Of a DNA stretch of 64,000 nucleotides, positions 1 through 11,900 are shown piece after piece (within the stretch, counting starts at the first letter, position 1; every line of letters begins with the position of its first letter). Location of the stretch: positions 65,929,201-65,993,200 of the forward strand of contig OZ038422.1 of NCBI GenBank assembly GCA_964036155.1, read 5' to 3'. Source of the stretch: Diploscapter coronatus. Taxonomy: Eukaryota; Nematoda; Chromadorea; Rhabditida; Rhabditidae. The notes under the pieces were generated by a model. It searched no databases and had not been told where the DNA came from. It saw only the letters and a program-made list of their open reading frames with translations. Made by a program: the position numbers and the translations under genes.

Positions 1-505
1 AACTTGACTGTTAATTGCTGGCGTTCGAAAATGCTTTTTATGAAAAACTATATGGATGATCTTTTTGAAATATTCATCAATTAATCTGCATTCTAAATAT
101 TTACCTGCAATTTTATGGTCTCCATGATTCATAACTGCTGATTTTCAGAAATCGTCGTCAGCGCTACTTGAGGAATTTGGTCAAGTCGCGATTCGCGCCC
201 TCCACTAACAGAAGCAAACCGGCCACAACCAATGCACAGGTTTGTTAGGAATTTTTTTTTAGAGTTTTCACGGAAAAAGCATTCAATGAATTAGGAAAAT
301 AGCTTTTATGAACATATGCATATACTAGTTTCGAAGCATTTCTTTGCAGAAATCGAAGAGCAAGAAGGCATTCCGGAATGCGCTGAACGAATTGGATGCT
401 GTCCGCAGCGCGAGAGAGAAGGAGAACAGAGACAGGGACGCCGAGGAGGACGAGGAAGACGACTTGGGACTCTCACTCGACGTCGGGGATGCCTCTTTCC
501 TCTGA
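1..505 (+). CDS. 3' end of an unrecognised gene (last two exons)
   Basis: Two exons are visible: 149-239 (30 codons after one carried-over base) and 350-505 (52 codons, TGA at 503-505). Both begin after good acceptors (TTTTCAG, TTTGCAG) and join in phase. The tail first reads basic (many Arg/Lys), then Lys-rich, then ends in a strongly acidic stretch (about ten Asp/Glu around EEDEEDD) and a short hydrophobic end (ASFL). No domain is recognisable, so no function is assigned. A basic-to-acidic charged tail suggests an intracellular or nuclear protein, which is inference only. An AATAAA hexamer at 790-795 gives a 3' UTR of about 290 nt. The start and most of the protein lie left of the window. 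Confidence 0.6.
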
Positions 506-2316
506 AACAGAGAAACTCGGAAAACCTGAACTTGAAACCCAAACTCGTCAGATAAGCTCTAGAAACTTCAACCCATTTTCTAAAGTCTTTTAGAGCTTCC
601 AGGGATTTTACTTTTCTGATAATATTCTTGAAGGCTCTAGAAAAAATCTGTAAAATACTTTTTTTTAAATAAAAACTGGCAACTTCTAGGAAATGCAATT
701 GTTTGGGGGAAAAATCTAGAAGATTTGAACATTTCATCCAAAACTCTCAAAATCCATACCTTATTGAACCTTACTCGAATTTGGTGCAAAATAAACTTGA
801 TTCTCTTATTTAAACCTGCCCGTTTTCGGATTTTTTTCTTTTAAAAATTTTTCTCAGCTCTATTATTTCCAAAAGTGTCAAAATCCTGAAATTTTTTTTC
901 GAGGCTTTTGCATTTATACTCTGAAATTCTTATCAAGCCTTCACAAAACAACCTTATCTGTGTTCATTTAGACAGTACTAGCTTTTTCAACTCGGATTTA
1001 CTTCTATTTATTCTTTTTTCTGCTAGATTTTGATAATCGAATTAATTTTCTGCAAATTTCCCCTTTGGTTACCAAAATCTCGATTTTTGTGCGTAGATAT
1101 TGCTGATCTTGTCTTTGTTTATTTGGTATTTGGAGAAAGAAAATGAAATTTTTCCCGTCGTTTTTGTAAGCAAAATAAATTGACTTCTAGTGAACTGTTG
1201 TGCTGAATCTTGAATCTGGTCATGAATTGAATGAATTTTATCGAATTTAAAATTGGAATATCTAATCTAATCATGTCTAAATTTTTATCTCGAGGCTCTC
1301 ATTCTTTTAAACGTATCAGAGAACTTACCCCCAGAAATCGATTTCTAGAAAAAAAATACGCCTGAAATAAAGCGATAGCCAAGATGAACGAATCGCACAA
1401 ACACCGTGCAAAATCGTCCCTAATTCATGAGCTGAAAATCGCCGAACTGCTGAAATCACCCGATCCAAACAAAAAGCAACTAATTTCTCAGTGTTCTCTT
1501 TTAAAAACCACAAAATTTCATTTTCCATTTCGTAATTACGAAATAACAAAAAACCGTCAAACGAAAATCCACGAACTTTAACCCTTCTCATCTTAAATGA
1601 TGATGGAAAATTTGAGAAAATCTCCAACTACTCAATTTTAGAAAAATAAATCAATTTACAAACATTTAAACCAAAATGGCTTTAAATATATAATAATCGT
1701 TTCGAACGACCTTTATAAAACTTGCTTCTTTTTACAAATTCATATTCTTCGTTGGATGAGATTAGATTTCAAAGAATTAGATTTTTCATTTTAGAAAATA
1801 CGTTTACCTTTCATAGTTCAAATTTATATATTCAATGGTGACGTAACGACATCTTTATCACAATTCCCTAAATAACAACTTCTCTAATAGTCCTTCCGCG
1901 GAAGTTCATTTTATTATCCGCTTTATTGATAAGAAAATTAATGGATTAAGTTTCAACTTTGCCGCTGATAACGAGAATGTTCTACTTCTAGATTATCACA
2001 GGATTAAAATTCTCGCTCGCATTCTAAAGAAGAATTCCCTTATCAGCGCTAAATTGGGACGTCAATAAATGCAAGTAGTCCGATAGAATTGATAATTGCT
2101 TGTGAAAGGTTGATTTGGCAAATTTTAAAATATACGTGCTAGTTTTCAAGGGGTATGCTTTATTATGTGATAAGATAGTGATAACGAATTTTGAGCGGTC
2201 TGAATACGAAAATTCAGCTCATAAATGCAGGCGTGCTGCCTGATTTTATTATAGGCTACTGAAAAAATCTAGAAACTCAGAAAATGCAGAGATAGACGCG
2301 CGAGTGCTTGAGAAGA
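506..2316. other. Intergenic: 3' UTR then lectin promoter
   Basis: AT-rich spacer between the left-edge gene and the lectin gene. It holds the AATAAA at 790-795 and, in its last 500 bp, the GATA-site cluster listed separately. A small plus-strand open frame at 1384-1581 has no family resemblance and no clear gene context, so it is not called. Confidence 0.6.
1855..2184. promoter_or_regulatory. Cluster of seven TGATAA (GATA) sites
   Basis: TGATAA or its complement occurs at 1855-1860, 1927-1932, 1966-1971, 1993-1998, 2040-2045, 2168-2173 and 2179-2184, all within 330 bp and ending about 130 bp before the lectin start codon. TGATAA is the consensus of the nematode intestinal GATA factors ELT-2/ELT-7. 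The site at 2040 reads CTGATAAG on the minus strand, an extended match. This predicts gut expression of the downstream secreted lectin, as for many C. elegans clec genes. Confidence 0.7.
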
Positions 2317-5300
2317 ATGCGACCGACGCAGCTACTTTTTATCGGGTTATTTTCACTACCGTTTGTACTCTGTGGTAAGCACGCGTTATTTTTACTATTT
2401 TTCCGCGAAGATCACCCTTTAAAAATTATTTTCAATAGCCTTTCAAAATTCGCTCATTTTTACTAACTTTTAGTGGTTATTCCGATGAAATCAATCTTGC
2501 AATGCATATTCATTTGAAGACAGTCTAATTTTGTAATGATTTTTCAAAGTCGAACCTTTCTTCTGAAAATGACTTGTATATAGATGATCCTGATACAATC
2601 GAATGTACTCCGTTACCAACCGAATGGGGTCCTGGTTCACCATTCGCAGGAGCGAATGATGCACTAGTTGAACGAAAATGCATCTATTTATCGTCTAAAG
2701 AAACAAGTTGGTACGACGCCAATGAAGCTTGCAAGTCAGCCGAAAATTCATCCGCCCTTGTCATTTGGAATTGGGAAGAAAATGAAGCAATTCAAAGTGA
2801 GTTCGTCTTTTTTATTGCTTAATTACTTGTTAACGACATTTCGATAAGAATTAGCGACCCTATGAAGTCACAGAAGTTCATTTCAAATAAAAAAATTTTA
2901 GACTAAAAATTCGAATAATAAAAAGAGCAGCGTGATTAAGATGTCGTTTATGCTTGCAGATATAAAACTTTAGCCAACTTAAATTAGAAAGAATCTACGA
3001 ACATCAATAAAATCCCAACTTGAAATTAGAAAATCTTGTTTTTTTTCAGAAAAAGTTACGATGCTAATTTTCAGAAGCAATGAAAGAAAAATTTAACGCC
3101 GAAGAAGCTTACCTCGGTTTTGTCTACAATAACACGAAATGCTATTGGTCTAATGGAGACACTAGTTCTTACGAGCATTTATGTATGTTTCGAACTTCGA
3201 TATTTTAAATTCAATTTTTCAGCTACAAGTGAATTTTGCTACCCAACGCCTCCTCCAGTAACTGTTAAGACAACGTGTAAAATTTAAAAAATTTTAAAAC
3301 TATTTTAAAAATCTCCTTATTTAGCCGATCCCTCGAAACAAAGAGTCGGAACTTCATTAGTGATTATCGCCGATTCTTCCAAATACAGTACGAAAGCGTT
3401 AACTAGCATTGCAAGTTTTTTTTTTTTTTTTTTAATATTTTTATACAGCTTTTTATCATTCATATCATTTTTTTCTAGGAGTTGAACTTTGCATCGATGC
3501 TAGCCAAGCACATTTCGGATAGAGGTCCCGTTGAAATGGCGACTTATTTCTACGGCTGCAATAACGGGAATGAAGGGGTAGAAATTTTTGGGCTTGAAAT
3601 TTATAAGACTTTTTTTTTTTTTTTTTTAAATATTCTTCGATGTTTAAAACAATTTTTAATCATTGTCGAAGTGTCATTGTTTTCGCGATTTAATACGTTC
3701 AGGACCCAAGTGCAGTGGATGCCTGGTACCCGGGCTATGCGCAAAATACGAATGATTTTCAAACTCAGATTAATTATTTGCTTGGCGTATCAAAAGAGGG
3801 ATGCCAAATGGATAGTCCGCTCAGCTTTTACAGGTTCGAGACTATTTTAGAGAGTAACGAATCTTGGACAACTATATAAATCACTTTAGGATGATTCGGA
3901 CCTTGCAATACTATTACTATGGGCCTCAAAGCGCTACTGTTTTTCCCCCGCGAAGACGAAATTATGGACGTATCGCTGTCGTCATTTTCAGTTCGAATAC
4001 GTGAGCTTTCTTTTTCTCATTTTTTAAGCATAATTTAATTTGCATATTTTTTAATGTCTTTTTTGAAAGGCTCATTTTTTCGGAGAGTATTATTTATGAT
4101 ACATGATATTAATGCATTAAAATAACATTTTCGTATGATTAAAAATTACAAGCAAAAACAAATTCAGAAACTCTTCGGAAGTCACTGGAAACAGCGCGAT
4201 CAATCCGGTGCCTAACTCCCCAGTTATCACGATCTCCGTCGGCAACAGCGCAGCGAGTTTGGGCAGCACCTCGGTTCCCCAGAATTCTAACTACATTCGA
4301 CTCGCCGATCTATCCAATCTGACTGCTCTCGTTGAACAGGTCGATGCCAGAATCTTCCCGTCTTCTTTCAGCATGTTCGGTGAGTTTTCCAACTACTAAC
4401 CTAAAATTGCGTAATCACTGACTGATATTAAGTAGCAGACCCCTCCACATAGCGAAGAATGCTAGAAAAAAACTGAACTGATATTAAGCTACGAAAAAAA
4501 AATCGTTGCGCTACGATCAGCGATAATGAAACTACTAGTAGAGCAATTTATTTTCAAATAAGAATCTAACTCTGAGTTTTCAAATTATCATTCTTTCTTG
4601 TTAATAATAGATATATTGTTCGATAAGGAAATGCTTGGACTAACGTTTGGAAATCTTTAAGATACCTTACCTGAAAAACTATGCTGGTTTATGAAGGCGT
4701 CAGACTCGAATGGAGATTGGTATCCATCAGCATGTTCTGATGAGAAGCGATTCCTCTGTCAGATCATCAAATACGATTACATCCTTCCGCCCACGGAAAA
4801 TACACTCGACGAAAATGAATTTCCGTTAGTCATTTTAAGAGCTTACATCATTAAGGACTATTCTAGCCCCGAGTTATAAAAGTTGAAAATTCGATTTCTA
4901 TCGAAGTTTAAACCGAAAGAAAGGTCTCCATTCTGATGCAAGTATTTTCTTGCAAAATAAAAAAAGAATAGCCTATCACTCCTAATATTTCTACGTCTTT
5001 TAATAAATATTGCTGTTTTTAAATAATACTAAATTTTTAGATGTGAACCTCGAACGGCGAATTTATCATATTTTCTGGATTTGGGCAACAAACGATGCTA
5101 CAAAATATCGACAACAAAACGGAACTTCAGCGATGCGGAGCAGAATTGTTTTCCGAATTCGGGCGTCATCCGACATACTCCCCAACTTGTCTCGATCACT
5201 TCTGAGTTGGAAATGAGCAAACTCGACACTATGGCTGCTGGGGTTCCTAATGAGGCTATGTTTTGGATCGGACTCAAGTTTGATCATACGTAAGCTTTCG

Positions 5301-6565
5301 ATACAGAAATAAAGTTCTAAACAGGGCTGCTGCATTTTTACATGATTTTGCACACGATTTGTTTGAATATACGACACATGATGCTCTCTCGTCACTTCTT
5401 TTTCTTTTCCCCGCAAAACTCGACAAAACTTCTCGTGCTCTATTCCTCTCTCTCGCTTCCATGTTTAACACACTATAGTGTATGAACTTTGCAGTCCTTG
5501 TTTTTAAATAAATTCGGAAAAAATGTTCATCATGCTGAAATTCCAGAAGAACCTCTTATGACTAAATAGTGAAAATCATCTTTTCCTTAGCACTCGAAAA
5601 TACTCTTGCAATTAGATAAGAAAAGATTCTCAGTATTATTTATCATCAAAATCTGGCCCTGTTTCTCATTTTTATAGATTTTCATTCGCTCTCTCACTTC
5701 CAAACGTTCTCTCGTTTATCAGCTAAATTTATCAAAAACTATTGGATAGGAGAAAGTTAAACCGTTGCCAAATAGTATTTCCAACACTACAGTCGCTTTA
5801 TTCTGCTCACCAATCAAAAATAGACGTTTCTGGGAAAGGAGGGACGAGAGAACGTTTGAAAATGAAAGAGCAAATGAGAAGCTAGAAAAATGAGAGCCAG
5901 GATCAAATTTCGATGAAAACGGTATATTAGATCTCGCATCAAATCATTCAGCTTAAGATTCCTAAGTTGATAGTTCAAAAGTAATCTTAAATTTTTAATT
6001 GAATAATTTTAGAGTAGGAAATTTTACTTGGGTTGACGGTTCGATCGATATGAGCTATGATAATTGGCGAAAAGGTTATCCAAGAATACCCTGCGACGGC
6101 TGTGAGTGCGTCGCATATGTTGTGAACGATGGTTATTGGATAAATACGGACTGTTCATTGGAGCTTCGTACGATGTAAGACGATTATTTTTACGATACTG
6201 AATTAATTATTGCTTCCATTAAAGAAATAATGCATAAATATATATATATATATAAAAAAAACGTGCAGGAAATGAAAGAAGGTAAAAATGAAGTCTCAAT
6301 TTAAGCATCGAGTTAAGCATTTTACTCAAAGGCTAATTTATTATTGCTTCAAAACTAGACACATACATTTTTGCATATAATTGAGCGTTTTTGTTTAGAC
6401 TTTAGTTTCATTTTATGAAACAATATTATTTGAATACATATTAGAACAAATATTTTTAGAAACGAGATTTTATTATCGTTCTTTTCATTTTATCCATTTA
6501 GATGCTATTTCGACGCACTTAAACCCGTTGATACTACTGCTACAGCTTTATACGAAGAACTATAA
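2317..6565 (+). CDS. Secreted C-type lectin / von Willebrand A protein (clec-like)
   Basis: Thirteen exons encode 569 aa: 2317-2374, 2584-2796, 3075-3182, 3223-3276, 3325-3410, 3479-3577, 3703-3833, 3890-4000, 4168-4379, 4662-4824, 5041-5289, 6013-6174, 6502-6565. Order: signal peptide (residues 1-19, hydrophobic, ending LPFVLC); the N-terminal half of a C-type lectin domain (about 40-125: Cys, W..A...C, then a WNWEENEAI-like helix); a vWA domain (about 145-355, opening LVIIADSSK and carrying the late strand RIAVVIFS); a lectin C-terminal half (LCWFM..., DWYPSACS, RFLCQ); and a complete second lectin domain (about 415-560, with WIGL, WVDGS, W.N and closing cysteines). The protein should be secreted. 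Nematode lectin/vWA proteins are often gut-expressed and pathogen-responsive, which fits the upstream GATA cluster. The exon 1-2 junction uses a weak acceptor but is the one that fits phase. One intron has a GC donor (3411). Confidence 0.85.
5651..5905. repeat. Imperfect foldback repeat in lectin intron
   Basis: Arms of about 60 bp at 5651-5715 and 5843-5905 are imperfect reverse complements; both contain AAACGTTCTCTCGT or its complement. It sits in the long intron before the exon at 6013. It could be a MITE remnant; no coding capacity. Confidence 0.6.
6237..6256. repeat. Short TA microsatellite
   Basis: About nine tandem TA units inside the last lectin intron. No further feature is seen. 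Confidence 0.8.
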
Positions 6566-6600
6566 GTGGAGAAAAACGAACAACTCATAATATAAAACAA

Positions 6601-6749
6601 GGCTCCTAGAAAAAGACACCGGGACACCAGTTAGAAAAAGACACCGACTTTTTTCTTTTCCTATCTTGCCTCCCCATACTATTTCTTAGAAAATCCGGTG
6701 TCTTTTTCTAATCGGTGTCCCGGTGTCCCGGTGTCTTTTTCTATTAGCC
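6601..6749. repeat. Hairpin built of repeated GACACC/GGTGTC units
   Basis: Left arm 6601-6651 and right arm about 6695-6749 are reverse complements, starting GGCT and ending AGCC. Each arm holds several copies of the GGTGTC unit next to a CTTTTTCTA run, so the arms are both inverted and internally tandem. It begins 35 bp after the lectin stop codon and would fold as a strong hairpin in the 3' UTR. Confidence 0.75.
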
Positions 6750-7000
6750 ATAAAACAAAGATAATTTATTGTTTTGAGTGTTTATAACTGCCGGTGCTAT
6801 TTGTATAAAGTAGTAAAATTTAGTTTAAATATTTCATTTAAAAACTAGTAAAGCATGAAAATCATCCCTCTTTCAATTCACTTTCACTTATTTTACGCGT
6901 ACTTGTCGCTATTTATTCGTATATCGAGCATCGGTTATAAAATGTAATTTTTCTTATTTATTTAAGATATATTGCTAAAGTCAGATTATATTCGCCTAAA

Positions 7001-7847
7001 ATGCTAATCAGTCTGCCGGAATTTATGTCCTGGACCGGTTTCACTGTGTTCGAGATCTGGCTTCATTCAGTCGCTTTATTGATCGGCACGATATTATTGG
7101 TATTTATTATTATTTAAAATATTATTCTTTTATTTAAATTGTTTTAAGGCCCTGAAATATTCTAATCTGGTAGCCTTGTCATACTGGCTGATATTCACTC
7201 CGAGTTTTATCGCTTGCGCGCTGAATGCGTATTTCCTGTTCATCGTCTACATTCGCACCGCAGTCGAGTTCAAAAGCTACAAAGACCCGTTCATATCGTG
7301 AGTGAATTAGAATTTAAAGAAACCAACAAAATTGAAGATAACATTTTACGGGATTTTCAAAAGTTTGTCAGTGATGAAACTTGGTTCGAGACAATGCAGT
7401 TTTCGCAAAAGTTTGGACAGAAACTTGATCCTTTACCATCTATTGTAGACATTAATCTTCTAGATCAATTTGAATGAAATTTGGTTTATTTTTTATAGTA
7501 GATATCGAACAATCTAAGTGTACCAAATTTAAACTGGATGTGTTCAAGCTAGTTCAGTGCTAGATCGATTTTAAAATCATTATTGTGTTTAAGCTCATCC
7601 GCCACTGTATAAACTATTTAATTGAAAGTTTTTTGCTATTGCTTAGTTTAAAATTAAATATTTTAGCTATTCCTACAACTGGTTCCGAGTAGCGATGTTA
7701 GTCTTGTTTGAAGTGATTCTGTGCTACAAAATCGACGGTGATTTGGAGCAAGAGAAAGTGGCTGTTCAGTCGCCATATGGTGTCATCTTCATGCCTCTCT
7801 GGCTATTCATGGCATCTCTATTTGTACAAAGTTGTCGATTGTTTTGA
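7001..7847 (+). CDS. TMEM203-like four-pass ER membrane protein
   Basis: Three exons, 7001-7099, 7149-7297 and 7667-7847, encode 142 aa, close to the 136 aa of human TMEM203. The N-terminus (MLISLPEF then WTGF and FEIW) lines up with the human start (LRELVQWLGFATFEIF), and the C-terminus keeps the pattern FE(V/M).LC.K, a hydrophobic run, then S/A-CR at the end. Four hydrophobic segments are visible. In mammals TMEM203 is an ER protein linked to Ca2+ handling and STING signalling; its role in a nematode is unknown. The neighbour upstream is the lectin on the same strand with its own 3' hairpin between them, so I see no operon link. The start is the first in-frame ATG, with no strong trans-splice acceptor directly before it. 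Confidence 0.85.
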
Positions 7848-8951
7848 TATTTATTTGAAAAAAAAAATTCGAAAAATATCTTCAATCGCATCAGCTGATG
7901 CTGAATAATTATCGCATTTTAAAAAACAACTTCATGAGATCGTCATGATACGATCCATCAAAACGTTGCTTGAAATTACATACGAGTTTCGACTCAATTT
8001 TTACGAAATCAAAGAAATTTATCTTGCAGATATGATTAAATTTACGCTGCACAACTTTGTAGTTGGACATTTTTTATGAAACCCTCGAAAAAGTACCACT
8101 TCGGTCGATTATATATATAAGGAAAATGTTTTTCTTAGGCAAAATTGACGTAAATTTAGCCAAAAAAAAGATTTTTTTCTTGAAAATTTTCGTTACATCC
8201 GTATGTTTTGATGAGGGATTCGGATTTCTCGATCTTTTCTACCCCTAAGTTGTTGCACCTATTTCAATTTTCCTAACATAGCCCATCTTTGATTTTTGGA
8301 AGCTGTCGATTTTCGATAATACAGAATTTGCAATGAAGTTCAGTCAAACGAAGTAAACTGTTTGCAATTCATGTAATCTAGTTTTTAAACTTCACCAAAG
8401 ATTATTGAACCTGATCAAAATGGTATTCAAATTTATACAAACTTTTGATTTTTTACTTTTTATTTTTCCAGTCATAAACAATCCACACCACGACATGTTA
8501 AAGGAGATATTTGCCACGATTTAGATGTTTTAATTTTCCATAAACCATAATCTACAGATCTAGGTAAATTTCCCTTTCATCATTTCGTGAGCGTAAATAT
8601 CGTTTTGCACAACTATAAGATTTAAATTAAGGAATAGATTTAGATTGAGATTTTTTTCGAAACCCGTTTCGTTTGTTTTGTCTACTCGTCGGTACTGAAA
8701 TTTTGCTTTTAGAAAGAAATAGGATAATTTCAAATTGCGATTTTTAGGTAAGATTATTATTCTATCTTGATTTTTTGGAAAAATTACCCATACGGAGAGC
8801 AAATAGTATCGATACAATTGGCTGCATTTCAAACAAATTATGGGATAATGGAATACAATTTTCAAGGAGTTGCCTTTTTCAAATTATAAAAATGATTTTT
8901 TTTAAAAATTTATTTACTTTTCTAAAAAGAAGAATGACAGAAAAGCACTCA
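7848..8951. other. Convergent intergenic region
   Basis: AT-rich spacer between the 3' ends of the TMEM203-like gene and eri-1. A TTTATT at about 8909-8914 (AATAAA on the minus strand) may end eri-1 transcripts about 40 nt after the stop. The open frames here are low-complexity and unsupported. Confidence 0.5.
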
Positions 8952-11900
8952 CTACCGGTCCTGCTCCTCTTTTTCGTCACAAGATTCGCACTGTAAATAG
9001 GTCTCGGTGATGAAGTCGTCTCGCTTCACGGAGAGCAATTTCAGGGGCAACTTTTTCAGCCATTCTGTAAAAATCCTAATTGTTACAAATTTGATATCCA
9101 AAATAAAGTCTTCTAAAACTAATAAAAATAAACATAATTTCTAACATTTTTTTTTTTAAATCGATAGTAAAATGGCAGAAATGTCGTTGAAACTAGTAAG
9201 AATAGAAATGGATAAAAGTAAAAAATCGTAAAATTTTTACCAGCATGATCCTTCCTGCCGAGGTCGTTGATCAGCTCGCTGTCGATCGCCGTGAAATTCT
9301 TTACTCGCGTCATGCGCTGGTTGATCTGAACAAATTCATTTGTTATCTTTAAAAATCGATTCTTATCATCCGAAGGTTAAATTAAAATTCTAAATTTAAA
9401 TGAACAAAATGCTAAAAGTTTGACAGGCTTAAAAAATCTGTTCAGTGCAAATTTCGGTGATTTTCACAACATTTCACGAATTCAATAAATTGAATATCTA
9501 AACTTTGATTTAAAAAAAAAAACTAAGGAAAAAGAAACCGTTCGGTCCAATTTCTCACGACTCTAGTAAAAACAAATCTTTCAAAGTTGGAAAAAAATGA
9601 ATTTTAGTGATCAAAATGTTTAAAATTCAAAATTTTGGACAGAACGGAAGAAAAAAAAACGTTAAAAACAATAATTTTTCAAGGATAAGTAATATTTACC
9701 CTCAACTCGACGTTGTCTTCGAGCATGCGGATGACGATCTTGGCGATGTTTATGGAGTCGTCGAGGCCACAGTGCTTTGTTCCCTCGAATTGAATGCCCA
9801 CTCGCTGCAGCATCAGCTCGATGGCTGGCTTCTGAATCGTTGAGTATAAAATATATTTCAGGAATATCTCATAATTTTCAACAGGATAAAAGATCAACCA
9901 TTGATTATCGGCATTTGGAAAATATTTACACCAAAATCTACGAGTAAACCATAAAATGCATCAATGTCTGTTTCAAATGAACACTAAATGGATCATCTTC
10001 CATTTCAATTGTTGCTACCATTGAAATCTCTTCAATATTGCAAAAAAAATCATAATTTTAACAAAGCTGACTCACCCCTTGTCCCTTCTCAATGTGGCCG
10101 TATTTCATTTCGAAGATCTTCTTTATGTTGATGAAGTGGCGGAAATCGTGCGGGACTTCGAAGTCGTTCTGGAGAAAAATCGTTTTACTCCGAAACAAGA
10201 AAAAACTCAAAACTCACCACCATACAGGTGTGCTGGAAGAATTTCCAAAGGTCATGGGGGCTGAAAATAAAAATTTTCTCATTCATTTTTATCAATCTTG
10301 AAAAACTAAAAAACTTAGAAAAATAGCAATTTTTAAATTAGCTACCTCGAGCGAAATAGTGTATAGAAAAGATTATCTTGTCAATGCGTTTCGTCAAAGG
10401 TGACTACTTATAAAAATTGATCAAACATAAGCAATCGCCTTACCCATCAGTAACGAAAGCGAATCGATGTCCGCCGGGGCCGAGTCCTTTGGTGATGAGC
10501 CACTGCTGGAAGGCCATCACCACTTCGTGGAACTGAGGCGCGTTGTCAACTGCAGACTGTGTGATATCTGCAAATTTCTTCGTGAATAAAAAAATGAGGT
10601 TCACCTACTTTTCTCAATTTCTTCCCAAAACAAGAAAATCGAGTGTAACGGAAAATGTAACAAACTTGAAACACATAAAAATTTTTAGACGAAGGATCAT
10701 TCATATTTGATTTTTTTCAATTTCTTGCACTGGGACTGAAGCAAATAATTGTAAACTAAATATTGTGAATTTGAAACGCACGTGTGAATCTGATGCAAAA
10801 CGGGTCGAGGATCGGGTTGAGCTTGGGGCGCACGAAACTGCGGAATTGGTCAATCTGAAAATTTTATAATTGAAAAATAGAAAAAAGGCTTTTAAGTTCA
10901 GCCACATCTTTATCATTATCATCTTCTTCAAATTTAATGAAATTTTCAAGTACAAAAAAACTTAATCTGGCTCAATTCGAAAGAGAAATCTTTATAGAAA
11001 TTGATAGAACTTTAAAAATGAGTAAAATTTCCAATAAAGTCAAAAATCTTACGATTTTCCTCTGTTGGACGTCGATGAGAACGGCGGGGAACTCGATAAT
11101 CTCGTGCGGATAGGCGAGGATCACCTCTTCGCATGTGCACTCGAAATCCATCACCTAAAATTAGAAGAATACGGCAATTTAACCAATTTTGAATTCTTCA
11201 AGTCGGTTTCAGAAAGTTTTTAAAACTCAATATTTCTAAAGAAAACAATTCGATTAGCTTGGAGCTTGTTTTACAATTAATTCACTTCGGAATATTATTC
11301 TCTAGAGTTGGTTGAATATGTCTCAAAATATTATGAAAAGTAATATCTTCGGAAAATTTTAGTTACACGAAGGTTCCATCGAAGATCAATTTTTTTTTTT
11401 GAAAATTTCGTATTTTTAAAGAAATGCACCGATAAATTCTATTAGCAGCAGTGCTTGCTTATTGTGACCTATTGATATAACATGAAAAATATGAAACTTG
11501 AAAAAAATTTCTATTTTTCTTGCTAGATAAAAAAAATCGAATTTCAAATTTCGTATCATAAACGCGCCGGGAAACTCCCTATCACCTTTTGGTCGCATTT
11601 TGGCATAAAAAAGTCGAAAAGTGACCGAGATGTGGGCTGAGAATCTCGATGCGTTTATGAATAAAAGGATACGCTAATCCACCCACCACGAGATAGTCGA
11701 AGTGTTTGGCGGTCTTTCCGCCAAGTCTGTTGCCGCCGCCGCCCAACGAGTTGACGTGTCGCGCGTATTTCGCACGCAGGCACTTGTCCAAGCGGGCGAT
11801 CTGCTTCTTGCGAGGTCCACTGAAAGATGTTTAGATAGGTTTCAAACGACAACTCGCAAATATCGTGAGGAGGTATCTTTTCCGCCTACTATTTCGCTCT

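Noticed and set aside
1384..1581. Plus-strand 65-codon open frame with fairly gene-like codons
   Set aside because: No acceptor/donor context that links it to other exons, no family resemblance, and the opposite strand is also open; chance cannot be excluded.
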